Shown: one piece after another, positions 15,184 through 23,804 of the stretch | Numbering within the stretch: the stretch's first letter is position 1 | How the letters are laid out: every line of letters begins with the position of its first letter | Source: DASQHW01 sp038209365 | GTDB lineage: Bacteria; Actinomycetota; Acidimicrobiia; IMCC26256; PALSA-610 | DNA length: 35,089 bases | Reading direction: 5' to 3' | Assembly: GCA_038209365.1 (NCBI GenBank) | Contig: JBBQXS010000046.1 | Coordinates: forward strand, 1 to 35,089 | Position numbers and translations under genes: made by a program | Notes under the pieces: generated by a model | Told to the model about the DNA's origin: nothing | Database searches by the model: none | The model's input: only the letters and a program-made list of their open reading frames with translations

Positions 15184-16098
15184 TCACAGTCCGAGACGGT
15201 CGAGCGAGCCCGCTCGACGCTGCCAATCGGGCTCGACTTTCACGCGAGTCTCGAGGTGCACCCGCATGCCGAGCAGCGCCTCGAGCTCGCGGCGCGCCGC
15301 AGTGCCGGCGGCCTTGAGCACTGCGCCGCCCTTGCCGATCACGATGCCCTTTTGTGACTCCCGTTCCACGCGCACGATGACGCGCACTGCGAGCAGAGGC
15401 TCACCGGACGATGTGCGGCGCTCTTCGACGTCGTCGGTGTTGACCGCGATCGAGTGTGGAAGCTCCTCACGCGCGACTTTGAGCAGCTGCTCGCGCAACA
15501 GCTCCGCGGCGAGGAACGACTCGGGCTGATCGGTGACGACGTCGTCCGGGTAGTAGTGCGGACCCTCGGGGACGCGGGCCTCCAACTCGCGGACGAGCGC
15601 GTCGAGGCCGTTCGCGGTGCGCGCTGACACAGGAACGTATGCCGCGAAGTCCCCGAGCTCACCGGACGCGACGGCGAGGTGCTGTCCGATCTCGTCGTGG
15701 GTCGCGGCATCGATCTTGTTCAGCGCGAGCACGACCGGCGTGTCGACCTCGGCCAATCGCTCGGCGACGAAGCGGTCGCCCGGGCCGATCGGCGCGTTCG
15801 CCTCGATGACGAAGCACACCACGTCGACCTCCTGCAGCGTCGCGAGTGCGCGCTGGTTCCCACGCTCGCCGAGCAGCGTCCGCGGGCGGTGCACCCCCGG
15901 GGTGTCGAGGAAGACGAGCTGACTCGCGTCGGTGGTGCGCACGGCGCGCACCTGCGTGCGCGTCGTTTGTGGCTTGTCCGAGACGATCGAGACCTTGCGG
16001 CCCACTATCGCATTCAGCATCGTCGACTTGCCGACGTTGGGTCGGCCCACGATTGCGACGAACCCGGAATGGAAGGTGTCGGCGCCGTTACTCGGCAC
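15184..16098 (-). CDS. era: GTPase Era
   Basis: This 304-residue essential GTPase binds the 3' end of 16S rRNA and aids 30S ribosome assembly. The G domain shows G1 GRPNVGKS (18-25), the Era-specific switch SDKPQTTRTQVRAV, G3 DTPGV and G4 NKID. The C-terminal KH domain contains VIGKGGAVLKAAG. The GTG at 16098 overlaps the end of the corC-like gene by 11 bases. The order phoH-ybeY-corC-era is the common conserved block. Confidence 0.97.
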   Translation of the reverse strand: MPSNGADTFHSGFVAIVGRPNVGKSTMLNAIVGRKVSIVSDKPQTTRTQVRAVRTTDASQLVFLDTPGVHRPRTLLGERGNQRALATLQEVDVVCFVIEANAPIGPGDRFVAERLAEVDTPVVLALNKIDAATHDEIGQHLAVASGELGDFAAYVPVSARTANGLDALVRELEARVPEGPHYYPDDVVTDQPESFLAAELLREQLLKVAREELPHSIAVNTDDVEERRTSSGEPLLAVRVIVRVERESQKGIVIGKGGAVLKAAGTAARRELEALLGMRVHLETRVKVEPDWQRRAGSLDRLGL

Positions 16099-17374
16099 GG
16101 TCCGCGGCGGCCGGTTGCTCTTCGACCTTCGGCGTCGGCAGCGGCGTGATGATCACCGACACGATGCGCCGGCCCTGGACCCGCTCGGCACAGAACTCGA
16201 GGTCGTTGGCCGTCACGCACTCCCCCTCGACCGGCACGTGCCCGAGCGTGTTGAACACGAGACCGCCGACGGTGTCCCATTCCTCCTGGGGCAGGTCGGC
16301 GTGGAGCAGATCGCTGATCTCGTCGATGGGCGTGCGACCCGGCACGCGCCATGATCCGCTCGGCAGTCGCTCTACCGTCGGTTCGTCGACGTCGTACTCG
16401 TCGGTGATCTCGCCAACGATCTCCTCGAGCAGGTCCTCCATCGTGACGAGGCCCGCCGTGCCGCCGTACTCGTCGACGACGATCGCCATGTGAAATTTCT
16501 CGGTCTGCATCTCGCGCAACAGTTCCGCGACGCGCTTGGACTCCGGGACGAAGTGCGCGGGCCGGAGGCTCTGACGCACGGGTTCGGATCCGCCGCCACC
16601 GCTGCTGCGCGCGACGAGATCCTTCAAGAACACCAGGCCGACGATGTCGTCGATGCTGTCCTCGTGCGCGGGAAGCCGCGACTTGCCGGCACTGATCGCC
16701 ATCTCGATCGCCTCGTCGACCGTTGCCTCGGCCTCGACTGCGACCATGTCCGTGCGCGGCAACATCACCTCGCGCACGACGGTGTCGCCGAACTCGAAGA
16801 TCGAGTGGATCAGCTCGCGTTCCTCGGTCTCGATCGCGGCTTCCTGGGCCGCGACATCGGCCATCGTGAGGATCTCCTGCTCGGTCACGAAGGGCCCGTG
16901 CCGCAGCCCTTTGCCGGGGAGCACCACGTTGGCGAGGCCGATGAAGCCACGCGTCAGCGCTCGTAGCAGCCAGAACCGCGTCACGAACACGAGCAGCGGC
17001 GACACGAGTAACGCGGCCCGTTCACTGTGCTGCAGCGCGAAGGTCTTCGGAACCACCTCGAACAACGTGAAGACCACGAAGATCTCGACGACGATGCCGA
17101 CCGCGACCCCAGCCGCCCCCAGGGCCGGCTCGAGCGTGGTGCCGAGGAGTGTGGCGCCGATCATCTGGCAGCCGAGTACAAGCAACAAGATGCTGTTGAG
17201 CGTCTCCTCCGGATGCTCCATCAAGCGCAGCACGCGCCGAGCACGTTTGTCGCCTTCCTCCTCGAGCGCGAGCAGTCGGATGCGGCTCACGCGCGTGAAG
17301 GCAGTCTCGGCCATCGCGAGCACGCCGGAGAACGCCCAAAGGAGCGCGACGACGACGATCGCGACGACGTTCAT
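16088..17374 (-). CDS. CNNM/CBS/CorC-domain membrane protein (hemolysin C/CorC family)
   Basis: This 428-residue protein has an N-terminal CNNM (DUF21) membrane domain with about four hydrophobic stretches (to about 150), a paired CBS domain (about 195-325, including MLPRTDMVAVEAEATVDEA and IVVDEYGGTAGLVTMEDLLEEIVGEI) and a C-terminal CorC_HlyC domain (about 335-415). The family is linked to Mg/Co ion homeostasis; older annotations call it haemolysin. ATG 17374 with an upstream GGTGGGG box is preferred to GTG 17383. It sits between ybeY and era, its usual place. Confidence 0.93.
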   Translation of the reverse strand: MNVVAIVVVALLWAFSGVLAMAETAFTRVSRIRLLALEEEGDKRARRVLRLMEHPEETLNSILLLVLGCQMIGATLLGTTLEPALGAAGVAVGIVVEIFVVFTLFEVVPKTFALQHSERAALLVSPLLVFVTRFWLLRALTRGFIGLANVVLPGKGLRHGPFVTEQEILTMADVAAQEAAIETEERELIHSIFEFGDTVVREVMLPRTDMVAVEAEATVDEAIEMAISAGKSRLPAHEDSIDDIVGLVFLKDLVARSSGGGGSEPVRQSLRPAHFVPESKRVAELLREMQTEKFHMAIVVDEYGGTAGLVTMEDLLEEIVGEITDEYDVDEPTVERLPSGSWRVPGRTPIDEISDLLHADLPQEEWDTVGGLVFNTLGHVPVEGECVTANDLEFCAERVQGRRIVSVIITPLPTPKVEEQPAAADRAE

Positions 17375-17423
17375 CGCCCCCACCGTGCACGGGTGAGACG
17401 AGTATCTGGGGGTCGCGCCGACC

Positions 17424-17963
17424 TCATGAGTCGGTCTCCGAATCGCGGAATCGGGTCAGCAGCTCTTGCTCGCGGCGACGCATCGCGGTCGCCTCATCGG
17501 GCTCCGCGTGGTCGTAGTCGAGGAGATGCAGCACGCCGTGCACCACGAGCAGCGCGATCTCGTCCTCGGCGGCGACGCCGCGCTCGGCGGCTTGGCGGGT
17601 CGCGATCGCGGGGCACACCACCACGTCGCCCAGCAAGGCCGGCGGATCGCCACCTTCTGCCGGCGCGCCGGGACCCCGGCCGCCTTGGTCGGGCTGGCGG
17701 CCGCCCGGCGGGAGCTCCTCGTCGAGTGGGAACGAGAGCACGTCCGTGGGGCCGTCGACCCCCAAGAAGCGCTCGTTCAGCTCGGCGATGGTCTGCGTGT
17801 CGACGAACATCAGTGACATCTCGACATCACTCCCGTAGCGCTCGTGCACGCGCTCGTCGGTGAGCACGAGCCGGGCGAGTCGCACCCAACGAGCGACGTC
17901 CACCTCGATGTCGCGCTGCTCGTCGGCACCGAAGATCGTCGGGGAACCCGTATCCGTGTGCAT
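17424..17963 (-). CDS. ybeY: endoribonuclease YbeY (rRNA maturation factor)
   Basis: This 179-residue metalloprotein acts in 16S rRNA 3'-end maturation and ribosome quality control. The zinc motif HGVLHLLDYDH supplies His142, His146 and His152. The family segments ELNERFLGVDGPTDVLSFP and LLGDVVVCPAIA are clear. Between them is a Gly/Pro/Gln-rich insertion (about 84-108) not usual in YbeY. ATG 17963 lies three bases after the phoH stop, so the two are co-transcribed. Confidence 0.95.
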   Translation of the reverse strand: MHTDTGSPTIFGADEQRDIEVDVARWVRLARLVLTDERVHERYGSDVEMSLMFVDTQTIAELNERFLGVDGPTDVLSFPLDEELPPGGRQPDQGGRGPGAPAEGGDPPALLGDVVVCPAIATRQAAERGVAAEDEIALLVVHGVLHLLDYDHAEPDEATAMRRREQELLTRFRDSETDS

Positions 17964-17966
17964 CCG

Positions 17967-18926
17967 CTACCGATCGTGTCGCTCGTACGCATCGACAATG
18001 TCCTGCACGATGCGATGTCGCACGACGTCGCGCGAACCGAGCTCCACGAACACGAGCCCCTCGATCCCTTCGAGCACGTCGCGTACCTGGAGCAGACCGG
18101 AACGGCCCCGGCCGTCGGGCAGGTCTATCTGGGTCACATCTCCGGTGATCACCGCTTTGGATCCGAAGCCGAGACGCGTGAGGAACATCTTCATCTGTTC
18201 GGGCGTGGTGTTCTGCGCCTCGTCGAGGATGATGAACGAATCGTTGAGCGTGCGACCGCGCATGTAGGCGAGCGGCGCGACTTCGATCGTGCCCCGCTCC
18301 ATCAATCGCACGACCACCTCTGGCTCGAGCATGTCGTAGAGCGCGTCGTACAAGGGGCGGAGGTACGGATCGACCTTCTGGAGGATGTCGCCGGGTAGGA
18401 AGCCAAGGCGTTCGCCGGCCTCGACCGCGGGGCGCGTGAGAATGATGCGGTTCACTTCCTTCGCTTGCAACGCCTGCACCGCGAGCGCGACTGCGAGATA
18501 GCTCTTGCCCGTCCCGGCGGGACCTATGGAGAACGTCACCGTGTGGTCGCGCACTGCGTCGACATAGCGCTTCTGGCCGGCGGTCTTCGGGCGGATGGAC
18601 TTGCGCCCCCGCACGACCTCGGTGGTGAGCACCTCGCTGGGACGCTGGTCGGCCTTCAACATCTCGATCGAGCGCCCGAGGTTGTCGCGGTCGAGTTGGT
18701 GACCTTGCTCGAGCAGCACGATCATCTCCTCGAAGAGCCGGGCGACCCGCTCGGCCTGCTCGCCCTCACCGGTGATCGTGATCTCGTTGCCGCGCACCAG
18801 GATCTCGACCGGAAATGCGGCCTCGACGATCCGCAGCAGCTCATCGCGCTGGCCGAGCAGGCCCACCATGAGGTGGTTGCCCGGGACAAGAAGCTTGACC
18901 GAGGTGGTCGTGTGCGACGGTGCCAA
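17967..18926 (-). CDS. phoH: PhoH-like ATPase
   Basis: This 319-residue P-loop ATPase has Walker A GPAGTGKS (135-142) and Walker B FIILDEAQ (231-238), plus the family stretches VNRIILTRPAVEAGERLGFLPGD and GDVTQIDLP. The N-terminal 100 residues form the small KH-like domain seen in long PhoH proteins. The role is probably in RNA metabolism with YbeY, as inferred from the conserved neighbourhood. The start is a TTG at 18926, giving the normal N-terminus (TTTSVKLLVPGNHLMVGLLG). A TACCCT box lies ten bases upstream and no RBS is seen. Confidence 0.95.
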   Translation of the reverse strand: MAPSHTTTSVKLLVPGNHLMVGLLGQRDELLRIVEAAFPVEILVRGNEITITGEGEQAERVARLFEEMIVLLEQGHQLDRDNLGRSIEMLKADQRPSEVLTTEVVRGRKSIRPKTAGQKRYVDAVRDHTVTFSIGPAGTGKSYLAVALAVQALQAKEVNRIILTRPAVEAGERLGFLPGDILQKVDPYLRPLYDALYDMLEPEVVVRLMERGTIEVAPLAYMRGRTLNDSFIILDEAQNTTPEQMKMFLTRLGFGSKAVITGDVTQIDLPDGRGRSGLLQVRDVLEGIEGLVFVELGSRDVVRHRIVQDIVDAYERHDR

Positions 18927-18936
18927 GGTGCGCGCG

Positions 18937-18942
18937 AGGGTA
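18937..18942 (-). promoter_or_regulatory. putative -10 box of the phoH-ybeY-corC-era operon
   Basis: TACCCT lies ten bases before the TTG start of phoH, in the 65-base gap after the bldD-like gene. The transcript leader would be only a few bases long. Confidence 0.35.
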
Positions 18943-18991
18943 GCCGAGGATCGGCGCGTTCCGGCCGTGATGTCCTCGGATTACCCGTGGT

Positions 18992-19495
18992 TCAGGTTGC
19001 GGCGGCGGCGCGGAGCCCGAGCTGCTCGAGACGCGCGCCCAGTTCTTCGAGGCTGCGGCCCATGCAGGAGGCGAGAACCCTCAGGTCGGACCGTCTGATC
19101 GTCAGCATCCGGCCGTTGAAGTCCTGGCGCTCGCGCTGGAGGGAGGTGGCGAAGCGGTCGAGAATGTGCGCGTCGGGGTCGTCGAGCTCGTGCAGGCGCA
19201 CGAGGTCGATCGTGAACCCGGCGTTCATGTCGAACGCGCCGCCCGTGGCCGCGTCGACGAGGCTGATCTCGCCCTCGAGCTCACGGGGGAGCAACTGGTC
19301 GGCCGGCACCTCGTAGATCTCGGCGAGACGCAGCAGACGCGGGACCGAGATCGCCCGCTCGCCTCGCTCGTACGCGCCGAGCACCGACGCCTTGAACTCG
19401 AGACTCGATCGCGCCTCGACGTCGTGTAGCGACAAGCCCTTTTGGCGACGGATCGCTCGCAGTCGCTCGCCCACCCGTGCCCCTGTGTTCACCAC
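18992..19495 (-). CDS. BldD-like XRE-family transcriptional regulator
   Basis: This 167-residue DNA-binding protein has an N-terminal helix-turn-helix (about 8-72): GERLRAIRRQKGLSLHDVEA ... KASVLGAYERGERAISVPRL..LAEIYEVPADQLLP. This closely parallels Streptomyces BldD, the developmental repressor whose C-terminal half binds cyclic-di-GMP. The C-terminal half here (about 85-167) is not obviously the BldD c-di-GMP domain, so ligand control is unproven. The frame is open to 19576, but GTG 19495 has a GAGGGGG box eight bases upstream. A second GTG follows at 19492. Confidence 0.85.
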   Translation of the reverse strand: MVNTGARVGERLRAIRRQKGLSLHDVEARSSLEFKASVLGAYERGERAISVPRLLRLAEIYEVPADQLLPRELEGEISLVDAATGGAFDMNAGFTIDLVRLHELDDPDAHILDRFATSLQRERQDFNGRMLTIRRSDLRVLASCMGRSLEELGARLEQLGLRAAAAT

Positions 19496-19563
19496 CCCGA
19501 AAGCCCCCTCGCCGGACCGTTGGCGCGCGCCCACTCGTGCGCCGCCATGGGTGCGGTCAGTGG

Positions 19564-19592
19564 ATAGTAACAGCACGCTCCGTGAAAGTCAT
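19564..19592 (-). promoter_or_regulatory. putative promoter of the bldD-like gene
   Basis: ATGACT (19587-19592) and TACTAT (19564-19569) are separated by 17 bases on the minus strand, giving a leader of about 60 bases with an RBS. It lies in the 174-base gap between rsmE and this gene; I see nothing else distinct there. Confidence 0.4.
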
Positions 19593-19669
19593 GCTTCGCG
19601 TTGCTTCCAACATCCGCCACTCTTTCACACGAGACACAACAACGCGCACTCTAACCCCATTGGCATGGG

Positions 19670-20413
19670 TCATGCCCGGCCCATCTGCGCAATCCGGTCG
19701 GCGAGTACGGCAACCGCAGCGATGGGCGCAGTCCCTGCACGCAGCACGGATGTTGCGAGGGCGAGGCGAGGCGTTCCCGCGAGGCGCTCCAGCTCGGCCG
19801 GGGCGAGCCCTCCCTCGGGCCCCACCACGACCGTCCACGCTCCGAGCGCGGGCGGCTCGAGCTCGAACGCCCGACGGCCCGTCCGATCGGCGACCACGAC
19901 GGCGTCACGGGCCGCGACTGTGTCGAGCTCGACGAGCTCCTCGACTTCGGGGATCCGGGCGCGACGCGACTGCATCGCCGCTTCACGCGCGACCGTCCGC
20001 AGCCGGGCGACGGCCTGCGCGGCCTTGTTGGCATCCCACCGCACCACGGTGCGCTCGGTGCGGACGGGTGTGATGCGCATGGCGCCCAACTCGGTGACGG
20101 CGGCGACGACCGCGTCGAGACCGCCCTTCATCGGCGCGATCGCGAGCGCGACCCCGACCGCAGGCGCATCGTCGTGGCGCGGTGCACCACGCGCGTCGAG
20201 CACCAGTCGGGACCGGCCGGTCTGGACGATCTCATAGCAGCGCCACCCCCCCGTGCCGTCGGCGGCGGTGACGAGCTCACCCACCTGCAATCGACGGACC
20301 TGCCGCAAGTGATGGCCGTCATCGCCGTCGATCTCGCAACGCTCCGCGAGCTCGTCGACAAACACGTGCGCCACCGCGTCGACGTCGGCGGGCGTGGTTG
20401 TCAGCTCTCTCAC
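19670..20413 (-). CDS. rsmE: 16S rRNA m3U1498 methyltransferase RsmE
   Basis: This 247-residue SPOUT-fold methyltransferase modifies U1498 of 16S rRNA using SAM. It shows the N-terminal PUA-like part (HHLRQVRRLQVGELVTAADGTG), then the family stretches APMKGGLDAVVAAVTELG and RTERTVVRW, with the knot loop VVGPEGGLAPAELE and LATSVLRAGTAPIAAVAVL at the end. GTG 20413 overlaps the dnaJ stop (GTGA). Its position after dnaJ is conserved in many actinobacteria. Confidence 0.95.
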   Translation of the reverse strand: MRELTTTPADVDAVAHVFVDELAERCEIDGDDGHHLRQVRRLQVGELVTAADGTGGWRCYEIVQTGRSRLVLDARGAPRHDDAPAVGVALAIAPMKGGLDAVVAAVTELGAMRITPVRTERTVVRWDANKAAQAVARLRTVAREAAMQSRRARIPEVEELVELDTVAARDAVVVADRTGRRAFELEPPALGAWTVVVGPEGGLAPAELERLAGTPRLALATSVLRAGTAPIAAVAVLADRIAQMGRA

Positions 20414-21549
20414 GGCTTGAACGCAGAGCGGATGCGCGAGAAGAGCCCGTCCTGCGGCGGCGTCACATCCTCTCCGCGCGAAGCTGCGAACTGCGCGAGC
20501 AGCTCGGCCTCCTCCGCGCTCAAGCGTGTGGGCACGTCCACGTGCACCTCCACGACCAGGTCGCCGCGGCGCCCGCTCCGCAGGGACGGCGCTCCGAGCC
20601 CGCGCAAGCGCATCAGCGCGCCGTGCTGTGTGCCGTGCGGCACGTCGAGCTTCGTCGGGCCGTCAAGCGTGTCGACGTCGATCGTGGTCCCGAGCGCGGC
20701 TTGCACCATCGAGATGCGAAGTGCATGCCACAACTCGTCGCCGCGGCGTTCGAGCGTGCCGTGGGGCGCGACTCGCACGGCGACATAGAGGTCGCCCGCG
20801 GGTCCGCCGCGAGGTCCTGCGGGACCACGACCGGCGAGGCGGAGCCGCTGACCTTCGTCGATACCCTGCGGGACCTCGACGTCGATCGAACGGGTGCCCT
20901 CGACGCGTCCTGCGCCGCGGCACACGTCGCACGGGCTGGGGATGGACTGCCCCGTGCCGCCGCAGACGGTGCACGGGGCCGCGGTCATGAGCTGGCCGAG
21001 CAGCGAGCGCCGCACATGACGCACCTCGCCGGTTCCTTCGCACGTGCTGCAGCGTTCCGGGTGCGTGCCCGGCGCGCAGCCCGACCCCCCGCACTGCTCG
21101 CAGTCGATCGGCATGCGCAGGTCCAGCGTCTTGCGCGCCCCGAACACGACCTCGTCCAGGGTGAGCTCGAGTGCGATCTCGGCATCGGGACCCTGCGCCG
21201 GTCCGGACTGGCCGCGCGCCCGCGTGCCGCCGCCGAAGACGTCACCGTTGAAGAACGCGTCGAACAGATCGTTCAGGCCGAACTGGCCCGCGCCGAAGGA
21301 CGAGCCGGTTCCCGCATTCGCGCCTTCCGGGCCGAACATGTCGTAACGCCGGCGGCGCTCCGGGTCGCGCAGCGTCTCGTACGCCTCGTTGAGCTCCTTG
21401 AAGCGCTCGACCGCCTGCGGGTCGTCGCGGTTGGCGTCGGGGTGGTGCTGGCGCGCAAGCGCGCGAAAGGCCTTCTTGATCTCGTCCTCGGTCGCCTGGG
21501 GAGATACGCCGAGGACCGTGTAGTAGTCCTTGCCCATGCCCGCGCTCAT
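20410..21549 (-). CDS. dnaJ: chaperone protein DnaJ
   Basis: This 379-residue type I Hsp40 co-chaperone stimulates DnaK. It has a J-domain (about 7-70) with HPD at 36-38, a Gly/Phe region (75-110), four CxxCxGxG zinc repeats (Cys150/153, 167/170, 193/196, 207/210) and a C-terminal substrate-binding domain ending in FSRIRSAFKP. ATG 21549 overlaps the hrcA stop (ATGA) and is preferred; ATG 21537 is an alternative. As the copy with hrcA, it matches the second dnaJ of actinobacteria. Confidence 0.97.
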   Translation of the reverse strand: MSAGMGKDYYTVLGVSPQATEDEIKKAFRALARQHHPDANRDDPQAVERFKELNEAYETLRDPERRRRYDMFGPEGANAGTGSSFGAGQFGLNDLFDAFFNGDVFGGGTRARGQSGPAQGPDAEIALELTLDEVVFGARKTLDLRMPIDCEQCGGSGCAPGTHPERCSTCEGTGEVRHVRRSLLGQLMTAAPCTVCGGTGQSIPSPCDVCRGAGRVEGTRSIDVEVPQGIDEGQRLRLAGRGPAGPRGGPAGDLYVAVRVAPHGTLERRGDELWHALRISMVQAALGTTIDVDTLDGPTKLDVPHGTQHGALMRLRGLGAPSLRSGRRGDLVVEVHVDVPTRLSAEEAELLAQFAASRGEDVTPPQDGLFSRIRSAFKP

Positions 21550-22565
21550 CGCGAGAGTTGCCTGCCGAGTTGCTGCGACACGGTGACGACTGCGGCTTGG
21601 GCTTTGCGATAGTCCATGCGTGTCGGTCCGAGCACACCGATCGTTCCCGCGATCTCTCCCTCCACCAGGTAGGGCGCGAGCACCAACGAGCATTCGAGCA
21701 GGTCGGCGCGAGCGTTCTCGGCTCCGATACGGATCGTCAGGCCGGGACCGAGCAGCTCACGTAGCAAGGTCGCGAGCACGACATGCTGCTCGAGCAGCTC
21801 CAGGAGACGAGCCGTGCTGGTCGTGACGAAGGCGTCGTGCTCGGCCGCGAGGCGGCTGGCGCCGCCCACGTAGAGCAGTTCGCTCTGGTGCTGCGCGACG
21901 TGTGCACGCAGAGCCTCGGACGCGGCGCGTACCAGCGCGTCGGCGCGATCGGCACCGCGGGCGTCAGGCAACGCGGTCACGAGGTCGACGAGGCGCCGTC
22001 CCTCCAGATGCTGCGCGAGCCTGGTACTGGCGGCCGCGACGTCGTCTTCGCCGACGTCGTCGTCGAGATAGATGACTTCCTTCTGCACCGAGCCGTTCGA
22101 CAGCACGACGACCGTGAGCAGGACGCGCGCCTGGAGCTGCACGAGATGCGCGGCGCGGACGACGACCGCCTGCGTTTCGGGGCCGACGACGACGGCGGCG
22201 TGCGCGGTGACACGCGCGAGCAGCTGGCTGGTCTCGGAGAGCAGCTCGTCCATGGCCATGGTCGCGCTCGTGAAGAAGTCGGCGATCCGGCGACGCTCGG
22301 GCGCCGCGAGCTGGGCGGCGCCCGCGAGCTGGTCGACGTAGTAGCGATAGCCCCGGTCGGTCGGCACCCGTCCGGCCGAGGTGTGGGGCTGGGTGATGTA
22401 TCCCTCACGCTCCAGCACCGACATCTCGTTGCGGACGGTCGCCGCGGATACTCCGAGACCGGTCGTTTGCGTCACGGTCTGGGAACCGACGGGCTGCGCC
22501 GTCTCGACGTACTGCTCGACGATCGCGCGAAGGATCGCTGCCTTACGCTCGTCCAGATCCGTCAT
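21546..22565 (-). CDS. hrcA: heat-inducible transcription repressor HrcA
   Basis: This 339-residue repressor binds CIRCE elements and is reactivated by GroEL. It has an N-terminal winged helix (MTDLDERKAAILRAIVEQYV ... SAATVRNEMSVLEREGYITQPHTSAGRVPTDRGYRYYVD), a GAF-like middle and the C-terminal YLVEGEIAGTIGVLGPTRMDYRKA. ATG 22565 starts the conserved N-terminus; the open frame upstream (to 23252) crosses a CIRCE element and hemW. It begins the hrcA-dnaJ-rsmE operon and probably represses itself. Confidence 0.97.
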   Translation of the reverse strand: MTDLDERKAAILRAIVEQYVETAQPVGSQTVTQTTGLGVSAATVRNEMSVLEREGYITQPHTSAGRVPTDRGYRYYVDQLAGAAQLAAPERRRIADFFTSATMAMDELLSETSQLLARVTAHAAVVVGPETQAVVVRAAHLVQLQARVLLTVVVLSNGSVQKEVIYLDDDVGEDDVAAASTRLAQHLEGRRLVDLVTALPDARGADRADALVRAASEALRAHVAQHQSELLYVGGASRLAAEHDAFVTTSTARLLELLEQHVVLATLLRELLGPGLTIRIGAENARADLLECSLVLAPYLVEGEIAGTIGVLGPTRMDYRKAQAAVVTVSQQLGRQLSR

Positions 22566-22602
22566 CGGTGCGCTTTCATCCCTGCGGGCCGTCGGTCGAC
22601 AG

Positions 22603-22629
22603 TTAGCACTCAATGCTACCGAGTGCCAG
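22603..22629. promoter_or_regulatory. CIRCE operator (HrcA binding site)
   Basis: TTAGCACTC-N9-GAGTGCCAG matches the CIRCE consensus TTAGCACTC-N9-GAGTGCTAA with a perfect left arm and two changes in the right arm. It lies 38 bases upstream of hrcA. On the minus strand a TAGCAT -10-like box (22613-22618) falls inside the spacer, so HrcA binding would cover the promoter. Confidence 0.88.
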
Positions 22630-22662
22630 GAGGTCGGCGGGCCGGGCGAGCGGACCCCGCGG

Positions 22663-23766
22663 TCATCCGGCGGCTGCTCCCGCGAGCAGCAGGCGAGCCG
22701 TGACGTCGGAGGCAAGCAGACGGCCGCGTCGGGTGAGGACGACGCGACCCTCTCGCTCGTCGCACATCCCGGCCGCTCGGAGGTCGGCGATACACCGCGT
22801 CGCGGCCGGCGCCGGGAGCACGCCGGCGCGTGTGCGCAGTGCCAGGGAGAACGCCTCCTCGGCGCGACGCTCCGGCGTGAGCTGTTCGCTGCCGGCCTCG
22901 GGCGAGTCACCCCGTGCGACGGCGGCGACATAGCGCTCGGGCGTGCGGACGTTCCACCAGCGACGGCCGTGCGTATGACCGTGCGCCGCGCACCCGATCC
23001 CCAGGTACTCGCCGTCGTGCCAGTACAGGAGATTGTGCCGGCACGCCTCTCCCGGTCGGGCCCAGTTGGACACCTCGTACCACTCGAAGCCGGCGGCGGT
23101 GAGCACATCGTCGGCGAGCGCGTAGGCATCGGCCTGGACGTCGTCATCGGGCAGGGGCCGGTTGCCGGCGGCGACCTGTCGCCCAAGCGCGGTCGCGGGC
23201 TCGACCGTGAGCGCGTAGGCGCTGACATGCTCGACGCCGAGTGCAAGGACACCGTCGAGCGATCGACGCCAGTCGTCGAGTGATTCGCCGTCCGTCCCGT
23301 AGATGAGGTCGACGCTGACGCGCGCGAATCCTGCGTCTCGCGCCAGGCGGATTGCGCGTTGGACGTTTGCAGGGTTGTGTGTGCGGCCGAGGCGCTCGAG
23401 CACGTGCGGGACCATCGACTGCACTCCGAAGCTCAGACGGTTCACGCCCGCGCGCGCGTAGGTAGTTAGCTTGTGCGCGTCGACGCTGTCGGGGTTGCAC
23501 TCGACCGTGACTTCCGCATCCGGCTCGCGATCGACCGCACCGAGCAGCCGTGCGAGATGCTCGGGCGGGAGCAACGACGGTGTACCACCCCCGAAGAACA
23601 CACTCGTTGCCGTTCGACGGGTCGACGCCTGCCTACGTTCGATGTCGGTGCTGCACGCGTCGACGTAGTCGTCGATCAGATGGCCACGGTCGGTCCACGT
23701 CGCGAAGTCGCAGTAGTCGCAGCGGTGCGCGCAGAACGGCACGTGGACGTACACACCGAAGCTCAC
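22663..23766 (-). CDS. hemW: radical SAM haem chaperone HemW-like protein
   Basis: This 367-residue radical SAM protein has the 4Fe-4S motif C12-x3-C16-x2-C19 (PFCAHRCDYCDF) of the HemN/HemW family, FGGGTPSLL, VNRLSFGVQS, DLIYG and RHNLLYWHDGEYLGIGCAAHG. HemW delivers haem to haem proteins; it is not the coproporphyrinogen dehydrogenase HemN it is often misnamed for. The N-terminal Cys needed in true HemN is absent. GTG 23766 begins the conserved FGVYVHVPFC. Haem oxidase genes lie in the same window. Confidence 0.94.
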   Translation of the reverse strand: MSFGVYVHVPFCAHRCDYCDFATWTDRGHLIDDYVDACSTDIERRQASTRRTATSVFFGGGTPSLLPPEHLARLLGAVDREPDAEVTVECNPDSVDAHKLTTYARAGVNRLSFGVQSMVPHVLERLGRTHNPANVQRAIRLARDAGFARVSVDLIYGTDGESLDDWRRSLDGVLALGVEHVSAYALTVEPATALGRQVAAGNRPLPDDDVQADAYALADDVLTAAGFEWYEVSNWARPGEACRHNLLYWHDGEYLGIGCAAHGHTHGRRWWNVRTPERYVAAVARGDSPEAGSEQLTPERRAEEAFSLALRTRAGVLPAPAATRCIADLRAAGMCDEREGRVVLTRRGRLLASDVTARLLLAGAAAG

Positions 23767-23804
23767 CGTGCCAATCTTCGCGCGCGTGAGGGCGGGTCCC
23801 CGTC

